Assembly: GCA_020698575.1 (NCBI GenBank)
Contig: CM036247.1
Location: 9,631,756-9,695,755 of the forward strand
Reading direction: 5' to 3'
DNA length: 64,000 nucleotides
Origin: Bostrychus sinensis
Lineage: Eukaryota > Chordata > Actinopteri > Gobiiformes > Eleotridae
In this document: piece after piece, positions 57,657 to 64,000 of the stretch
Layout: every line of letters starts with the position of its first letter
Numbering within the stretch: the stretch's first letter is position 1
The notes under the pieces: model-generated
The model's input: the letters and a program-made list of their open reading frames with translations, nothing else
Databases searched by the model: none
What the model was told of the DNA's origin: nothing
Made by a program: the position numbers and the translations under genes

Positions 57657-58745
57657 TACTCAAGTATAAGTTTAAAATCTGACCTTGAATCATCTTGGTG
57701 CCAGGTAGGTTGCATGCTCACCCTGCAATCAGAAGGTCAGAGCTTTGATACAGGTTTGGTAGTAGTAGTAGTAGTAGTAGTAGTAGGAGTTTGTAGTAGA
57801 TAGTACTAAAAGTAGTTAGTAATAGTAGTAGTAGTAGTTATTATTGTTATTATTAATAGTAGTAGTAGTAGTTGTAGTTAGTAGCAGTAGTAGTATTAGT
57901 AATAATAGTAGTAGTTAGTAGTATTTGTAGTAGATAGTACTAAAAGCAGTTAGTAGTAGTAGTTAGTAATAGTAGTAGTCGTAGTAGTAGTTAGTAGTAT
58001 TCATAGTAGATAGTACTAAAAGTTGTTATTAGTAGTTAGTAATAGTAGTAGTCGTAGTAGTAGTTAGTAGTATTCGTATTAGATAGTACTAAAAGTAGTT
58101 ATTAGTAGTTAGTAATAGTAGTAGTCGTAGTAGTAGTTAGTAGTATTCATAGTAGATAGTACTAAAAGTAGTTATTAGTAGTTAGTAATAGTAGTAGTCG
58201 TAGTAGTAGTTAGTAGTATTCGTAGTAGATAGTACTAAAAGTAGTTATTAGTAGTTAGTAATAGTAGTCGTCGTAGTAGTAGTTAGTAGTATTCATAGTA
58301 AATAGTACTAATAGTAGTTAGTAGTAGCAGTTCGTAGTATTGTATTGGTAGTTAGTAGTAGTTGTAGTAGTAGATAGTACTAGTAGTCGTCAATAGTAGT
58401 AGTTAGTAGTAGTAATAGTATTAGTAATAAGAGTAGTAGTTAGTATTTGTAGTAGATAGTACTAAAAGTAGTTAGTAGTAGTAGTTAGTAATAGTAGTAG
58501 TTGTAGTAGTTAGTAGTAAAAATAGTAGTAATTAGTAGTATTTGTAGTAGATAGTACTAATAGTAGTTAGTAGTAGCAGTTCGTAGTATTTTATTGGTAG
58601 TTAGTAGTAGTTGTAGTAGTAGTAGATAGTACTAGTAGTCGTCAGTAGTAGTAGTTAGTAGTAGTGATAGTAGTAGTAGCAGCATTTAGTAGTATTAGTA
58701 GGAAGTAGTAGTAATAGTAGTTAGTAGTAGAAGTACTAGTAGTAG
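57657..58745 (+). repeat. AGT array with 73-bp higher-order unit
   Basis: A roughly 110-bp lead segment (57657-57768) is followed by about 980 bp of AGT-rich tandem sequence. agatagtactaaaag recurs at about 58008, 58081, 58154 and 58227, with a variant at 58300: four consecutive intervals of 73 bp. The unit is [tagtagtcgtagtagtag][ttagtagtattc][rtagtagatagtactaaaag][tagttattagtagttagtaa]. Outside this core the order is looser. Confidence 0.9.
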
Positions 58746-59464
58746 CTGTGAGATTGCTATGAAAGCAGAAAGAAGAAAGAAGCAAAAGAATATATTCAAC
58801 ATTAACTTTGTTCCTATTTAAGTAATAATTATGCTTGTTACTTTTACTTCTGCCTCAGTAATAGTATTTGGAAGTTGCAGTACTTTTACCTGAGTACACC
58901 TTTGCTCTATTTAAATCATCATTCATTTGTATATGTGGTGCATTTATCTATCAACTCTCTACTACATTTGTACACAGCAGCACACCTCTAAACCTTACAC
59001 GAACATCTGTAAGAACCCACAGATCCACAGCGGCCGCCTCCTGCTGTGACAAACGCTCCGGCTCATCTCACACTTCATGTGAGCGGGCTTTGATGGTCAC
59101 TTTATATTCAGGTCAAGCGATGGAAGTTAAAAACGCTGATCGAGGCCAAATCCCTGATCTGAAACGTCCTGACTCAGCTCTCCATCGGTAATGAAGCTGC
59201 TCTCAGTCTGGTGCACCGTGTCTTCACGTGTGGGGCTTGATAGTGGAGAGTTAGAAAGATTTGGTCAAACACAGGCGGACATCAGAGGGGTCAGACTTGA
59301 GCAGCAGGGGTTAAGTGGACTAGACCTTGAACAATTTAATGTGTTCTCTCAACAGATGTCTGATAAAAATCCCCTTTTACATTCAGAGCATATTGTACTT
59401 TACTTATCGTACCTCAAGGCTTATGTCAGATCAGGTGGACATTGTTACAGATATCCAGCATAAA
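58745..59464. other. Unique sequence between two AGT arrays
   Basis: 58800-58900 carries the MITE terminus acttttacttctgcctcagt, aatagtatttggaagttgca, gtacttttacctgagtacac. The following two abutting + frames (58868-59191 and 59191-59463) have no recognisable domain. Confidence 0.45.
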
Positions 59465-59610
59465 TATACTTTACTCAAGTATAAGTTTAAAATCTGACCT
59501 TGAATCATCTTGGTGCCAGGTAGGTTGCATGCTCGCCATGCAATCAGAAGGTCAGAGGTTTGATACAGGTTTAGTAGTAGTAGTAGTAGTTTGTAGTGTT
59601 AGTAGCAGTA

Positions 59611-59653
<43 letters not shown>

Positions 59654-59696
59654 GTAGTAGTAGTAGTAGTAGTAGTTTGTAGTGTTAGTAGCAGTA

Positions 59697-59733
<37 letters not shown>

Positions 59734-59757
59734 GTAGTAGTAGTAGTAGTAGTAGTC

Positions 59758-59789
<32 letters not shown>

Positions 59790-59830
59790 CGTAGTCGTAG
59801 TAGTAGTAGTTTGTAGTGTTAGTAGCAGTA

Positions 59831-59861
<31 letters not shown>

Positions 59862-59901
59862 GTAGTAGTAGTAATAGTAGTTTGTAGTGTTAGTAGCAGT
59901 A

Positions 59902-59938
<37 letters not shown>

Positions 59939-59970
59939 GTAGTAGTAGTAGTAGTCGTAGTAGTAGTAGT

Positions 59971-60002
<32 letters not shown>

Positions 60003-60026
60003 TAGTTTGTAGTGTTAGTAGCAGTA

Positions 60027-60075
<49 letters not shown>

Positions 60076-60660
60076 GTAGTAGTAGTAGTAGTTGTTAGTA
60101 GTTAGTAGTTTGTAGTATTAGTAGCAGTAGTTAGTAGTAGTAGTAGAAGTAGTAGTTGTTAGTAGTTAGTAGTTTGTAGTATTAGTAGCAGTAGTTAGTA
60201 GTAGTGGTTGTTGTTAGTAGTAGTAGTAGTTAGTAGTAATAGTAGTAGCAGTAGTTAGTAGTAGTGGTTGTTGTTAGTAGTAGTAGTAGTTCGTAGTAAT
60301 AGTAGTAGCAGTAGTTAGTAGTAGTAGTAGTTAGTAGCAATAATTAGAGGACCCCCTTGAAAACGAGATGCTACATCTCAAGGGGTTATTCCTCTTTAAA
60401 ACGTAAATAAATAAATAAGAATAAATAAATAAATAGTAGTAGTTAGTAGTAGTAGTAGTAGTTGTTAGTAGTTAGTAGTTTGTAGTATTACTAGCAGTAG
60501 TTAGTAGTAGTGGTTGTAGTTAGTAGTAATAATAGTAGCAGTGAGTAGTATTTGTAGTAGATAGTACTAAAAGTAGTTAGTAGTAATAGTAGTAGCAGTA
60601 GTTAATAGTAATAGTAGTAACAGTAAGTAGTAGTAATAGTAGTAGTCATTTCTTAGTGAT
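59465..60660 (+). repeat. Composite AGT/ATT array with duplicated lead segment
   Basis: The lead 59470-59573 is nearly identical to 57657-57768 (caagtataagtttaaaatct ... caggtttagtagtag). Then tttgtagtgttagtagcagt agttattatt recurs at about 59590, 59676, 59811, 59880 and 60006, each followed by an ATT run of varying length and a TAG run. From about 60100 the units change to tttgtagtattagtagcagt agttag. Confidence 0.9.
60343..60436 (+). repeat. LINE/retroposon 3' tail inserted in the AGT array
   Basis: gaggacccccttgaaaacga gatgctacatctcaaggggt tattcc then AATA/AAAT repeats. The hairpin cccttgaaaacgagatgctacatctcaaggg end is a frequent teleost retroposon terminus. AGT repeats resume immediately after the tail. 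Confidence 0.7.
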
Positions 60661-62035
60661 GTGAGCTTCTTAGTAATTTTAAGTAATTTTTTATGTATTA
60701 TTAGTTTTCAGTTTGAACATGAAATTTGTATTATTGTTATTTAAAGGGATTTTAAATCTTGAATTTCCTTTTTTAAAGCAAAAAAATGAAGGATTTAGAA
60801 TTAAGTATGAAAAGGAACTAATAAACGCAGATGTTTTCTAAGACCTTTTTTTTTTCTTCCTCTTCTTTTATTAACGTGTGAGTGAGAGGGTACTCATGAT
60901 TTGATATGAAAAAGGTTGGGAAGCAGTGATGTGGATGGAGATACAGTACATGCACCTTTGGAGACGTCCAGGATGCCACCTCTTTGTTAAAGGATATCTT
61001 GTAAAATTTACCTTAACCAGTAAAAATCAAACATTTTGCCAGAATAAGGTGTGTGTGTACGGTGCCAGAACTGATTTCCCAGATAATTTGCTCAGGATAT
61101 TTCCCACATGATCTGGTAACATTTGAGATTTTTAATTTTTTTTTCCCAGGAAAGTTGTATTGGGAATGGGAACGTGACTAAAGGTAGATCTGGCTTTGCG
61201 CACTCTTGTTCTTTGTGGTGATGCTATCTTTCAACATTACCTAGCAGTAAGTTGCTTGTGGGAATAGTTAAAATTATTAATATTAAATTGTTATTAAGAA
61301 TTCAATCTTAGGAATTTAGGTAAAAATGAAATATATAGTACTATCAGAGTAATATATAACTAATATATATGGTCAAATTCTGGATTTCATTTTGTTTACA
61401 TGGCTTCCTTACTACTTCTAAAATTTTCTTTGAACCTTATTGACTTGTAGAATGGCGCGGCACTATGTAACTTCGCTAATTTCTTTTCTTGGCAGTTTTT
61501 GGCTTATTTTTGTCTCCTATATTTCAAAGTAAAGCACTATAATAAATACTCACAGGTTTGGTTAACCCCTGGGTGACCCCTCGATGTGTGCTTTTGTTTT
61601 CCCCTCCTCGTATCTCTACAAAGTTTTTTATTTGCTTTGGGACTGCTCTGCCATGACGACAATTGAGAAATAAAACCATGGATGGAGGATGTTTTATTCT
61701 CTCAACAACATTTAACCATCAGACAGACTCCGAAAAGTAGAAAAAGTAACTTAGTTCTGCTCTAACAGTAAGGGAAATTTGGTATAGGGCTGATTTTTTT
61801 TTGGCACCTATACACTTCCAGCTCACAACTGCAACTCTAAGGCTTTTTTCTTCTATAATGGTGGTTCTACACTGCTTTTAATGGATGACCACAAGCCCCT
61901 AGTGTGAAGTAAATTCAGAAAATGCCCCTGCAGGGACCATAAACCAGCTTTGTAAAAAAACCTATACCCTTGGACCAGTTGGGGCACCCCCTGGTGGCTG
62001 TTGCTTCCTCATTAGATTTCCAGATAAAACCTATG
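60661..62035. other. Intronic sequence with minor repeats
   Basis: 61460-61675 is a copy of the repeat at 55400-55600. 60900-60930 (tgatatgaaaaaggttggga agcagtg) resembles the right end of the AGTGTTTACC element family. No exon found. Confidence 0.4.
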
Positions 62036-62530
62036 TAAATGTGTTTTGATGCTGTCGGTGCGTCGAGCCGTCATCTTGTGCGGGTTTTCATTCAAAAAGC
62101 CTGTCGACTGGAACAATCAGCTCATTGTTCCCCCTTTTTCCACTAATGATGAGTGACAGGGAGCTGGGTCTGCGGGGAGAGGCACTAAAATGTATTACTG
62201 CGACAGTGACGGAGGCAGTAAAAGGCAAGGGCACGGATGCACAGACAACGGTTTAGATTAGGATGGACAGGCATGTGTATGTTCGAGTATGAAGTTGAAT
62301 TATTCAGCAGACAGCGCGGCAGAGAGCGGGGCATTGTAAATATCATTGTGTTTTCAGATCCGCCGCTCCCTCTATCGATAGTCCGCTCACAAACCAGAGG
62401 TGAAGGGCAGCGGAGGATGCTAAAACTCGTGTGAGATTAGTCCGGACACGCAGCTTCGGGCTTCAGGCCTCGGCTCCAATTTCATACAAATATATACGGC
62501 CAGAAATAACCCACCTCACAACTCGCAACA
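62036..62530. promoter_or_regulatory. Repeat-poor block; candidate conserved non-coding element
   Basis: High-complexity, GC-richer sequence including aacaatcagctcattgttcc (a small inverted ACAAT/ATTGT pair of SOX-type cores at about 62112-62130). No repeats or splice-supported frame. Confidence 0.3.
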
Positions 62531-62639
62531 TTTACCAAAATACCCCCGAAGAGTTCAGAGGAAATAGACTATGAATAATAATAATAATGCAACTGGGATG
62601 TTTTAGTAAAGCACCTTTGGCCTCTGTCCTGTATAAGAC

Positions 62640-63600
62640 TGTCACTGTATTATATTGACATACTATTTTATTGGGATGCACAAAATGCCAGAATTGGGCC
62701 TATCTTGCAATGTAAAGATAAAGTGCCCAGACCTGAATTCAAACTGGGGATGTGTTAGTTCAGGGGTAAATGCTCTTTGCCAGTGGTTCTTAAACTGTTT
62801 TGTGTTGCGTACTCCCTGGGCTTTTGGTCTTAATGTGAGTACCCCCTCATTTGTTTACATGTTCATTTTTCAAAAAGTGATCATCTGTGTTTATACTTAC
62901 TTTATTGCAAATGGATAATACTCCTGCTCTTTTTTTTTTCAAGATAAAAAAAAAATCCTTTAAAATAACAATAAATAAAAATATAAGTAAATATAACAAT
63001 ATCATTTTTTTTCTATATTTTTCATGTTTAAAGTTTTATATAAAAAGATGGCAATTTTTTTTTTATTAAATGATGAGAGAATTCCAAATAGTAGTAGCAG
63101 TAGTAGTAAAGTGCTCGCGTACCTCTTGGGGTCCCTGTACCCATGGTTGGGAAACACTACTCTATGCTATGAAAAGCCCTTATATCTTGCAATGTTAAGT
63201 AATCCACATAAACTAATGTTCCTTTACTGACTCCATCGTGGCTGTATCTTTTTTCAGTTGCAATGGAAACATAAACCTGATGTGCCAATTCAGGGGTAAA
63301 TGCTCTATCCAAAGCGCTTGCATCACACAATTGTAAAGAATCCGCCTAAACTAACCATTTGTCGCTCTATTGACTTCTTGTGGCCAGAGTTAATTTCTTT
63401 TTTCAAGATAGGGCACCTTACAATGGAAAGATATAGTTCCCAGACCTGTGCTCGAACTGGGAATGTGCTAGTTCAGGGGTAAATGCTCTATGCTAAGCCC
63501 TTATATCACACAACTGTAAAGAATCCACTTAGACTGCTCATTTCTTTCTTTACTAGCCCTTTGTGGCTGTATCTTTGATTCTGTCTCGCACAGAATCTTT
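62640..63600 (-). repeat. Tandem array of a roughly 183-bp tRNA-derived SINE-like unit
   Basis: Units are marked by ttcaggggtaaatgctct at about 62762, 63293 and 63476, the last two 183 bp apart. On the minus strand each contains gagcatttacccctgaac (A-box side), then cacattcccagttcgagcac agg (B-box GTTCGAGNC) and ccctt/tgtgtgatataag-type flank. The first interval is longer because of the transposon at 62781-63159. The unit repeats the segment cacaactgtaaagaatccac and ttgtggctgtatctt. Confidence 0.75.
62781..63159. mobile_element. Transposon inserted in a SINE-like unit (379 bp)
   Basis: Ends CAGTGGTTCTTAAACTG and GGTTGGGAAACACTA; target duplication CTCTTTGC (62773-62780) versus CTCTATGC (63160-63167). 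The uninterrupted sister unit at 63486-63497 reads gctctatgctaagccc, which is the empty site. Contains AT-rich sequence and a short AGT run near 63090. Confidence 0.88.
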
Positions 63601-64000
63601 GTAGTTCAAGATCCACACCAAAAGCGAACCATTTCTTCCTTGGTCCATTACTGACCTTTCTTTAAATCGTCCCCTAGGTCTGACCTTTGCTTTTTATGTT
63701 ATATTGCTAGCAAACAAACAAACAAACAACCAGCAGTAGGGTTGCAGGTGGTATATTTTATGTTTTTTTCTATTATTTCACACTGATGACTAAGACGAAT
63801 GCTGTGGGTAAATACTAAAACTTGTTTGTCCAGTCACACTTCTAATACTGAACAAAAACAACAGCCTTTTACAGAAAAGTGCAAACGCAGGTGTGAATCA
63901 ACAAATATGGTCTGCTATGAAACTAAGGAGTACTTTGCATGAAAGCAAACGCTGCTCTTATGTAATGCTTTGTTATGCATCAGAGTTGGTAAATATCTTA
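63600..64000. other. End of window: intronic sequence, nothing recognised
   Basis: Short caaacaaacaaacaaaca run at 63713-63728. No kinase exon before the window ends. Confidence 0.5.

Noticed and set aside
58868..59463. Two abutting + frames (107 and 90 codons) that look like an overlapping stop/start pair
   Set aside because: The first begins inside a MITE terminus. Neither has a recognisable domain, and stop/start coupling is not a normal vertebrate arrangement.
14222..60660. Regular repeats that might suggest a CRISPR-like array
   Set aside because: The repeats are trinucleotide or minisatellite tandem units without distinct spacers, in a vertebrate intron.
53150..64000. Search for the next cdk14 exon (HTDLCQYMDK segment)
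   Set aside because: No matching coding stretch seen by eye in any frame; it is taken to lie beyond the window.

Overview
The window is nuclear DNA from a vertebrate, most likely a percomorph-type ray-finned fish. It is AT-rich, has large introns with GT/AG splice sites, and is dense in short non-autonomous DNA transposons, LINE 3' tails, tRNA-derived SINE pieces and trinucleotide arrays of the kinds common in teleosts. There is no bacterial gene, operon, CRISPR array, intact virus or complete transposon gene. Most of the open reading frames longer than 60 codons are chance frames in AT-rich intron or translated microsatellites.

The one protein-coding gene I can support is cdk14 (PFTAIRE kinase 1, PFTK1), on the + strand. 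Four consecutive internal coding exons are visible: 34758-35003, 43199-43293, 45605-45684 and 53055-53149. Their phases join without a gap (246+95+80+95 = 516 nt, 172 codons). They encode the end of the N-terminal extension, the Gly-rich loop, the catalytic-lysine strand, the PFTAIRE helix that names the family, and the start of the hinge. The upstream coding exon and all exons after the hinge are not in the window, so this is the 5'-middle part of a long gene. The first exon here starts exactly at the Ile of ICVTK-M, so it is an internal exon of the long isoform that also carries a conserved Met for a shorter one. A GC-rich, non-repetitive stretch at about 10.48-11.04 kb ending in good donor sites is a candidate alternative first exon and promoter.

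Layout: 0-34.7 kb is an intron or 5' region with transposon fragments, a candidate promoter, ACT/AGT arrays (14.2-16.2 and 24.2-25.65 kb), two minisatellites built on a TTTAGTCCTGG-like motif (22.2-23.6 and 28.55-29.3 kb), and several repeat-poor blocks that look like conserved non-coding elements (about 2.33-2.66, 8.34-8.66, 25.68-26.25 and 27.77-28.16 kb). 35.0-43.2 kb is an intron with a long repeat-poor, TAAT-rich block at 38.7-39.56 kb. 43.3-45.6 kb is a short intron with two mobile elements. 45.7-53.05 kb is an intron with a near-perfect 238-bp-arm palindrome and a 962-bp hAT element. From 53.15 kb to the end is an intron holding a fold-back element disrupted by a hAT insertion, about 2.1 kb of AGT/ATT arrays, and a tandem SINE-like array interrupted by another transposon.

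The most solid structural results are mobile elements whose ends and 8-bp target-site duplications can be read directly: 1292-1708, 7192-7680, 43727-44305, 50864-51825, 53838-54284 and 62781-63159. I saw no convincing previously undescribed biological system. The items most worth checking are the candidate alternative promoter, the repeat-poor blocks as possible cdk14 enhancers, the two long palindromes inside transcribed introns, and the minisatellites that seem to have grown inside short transposons.
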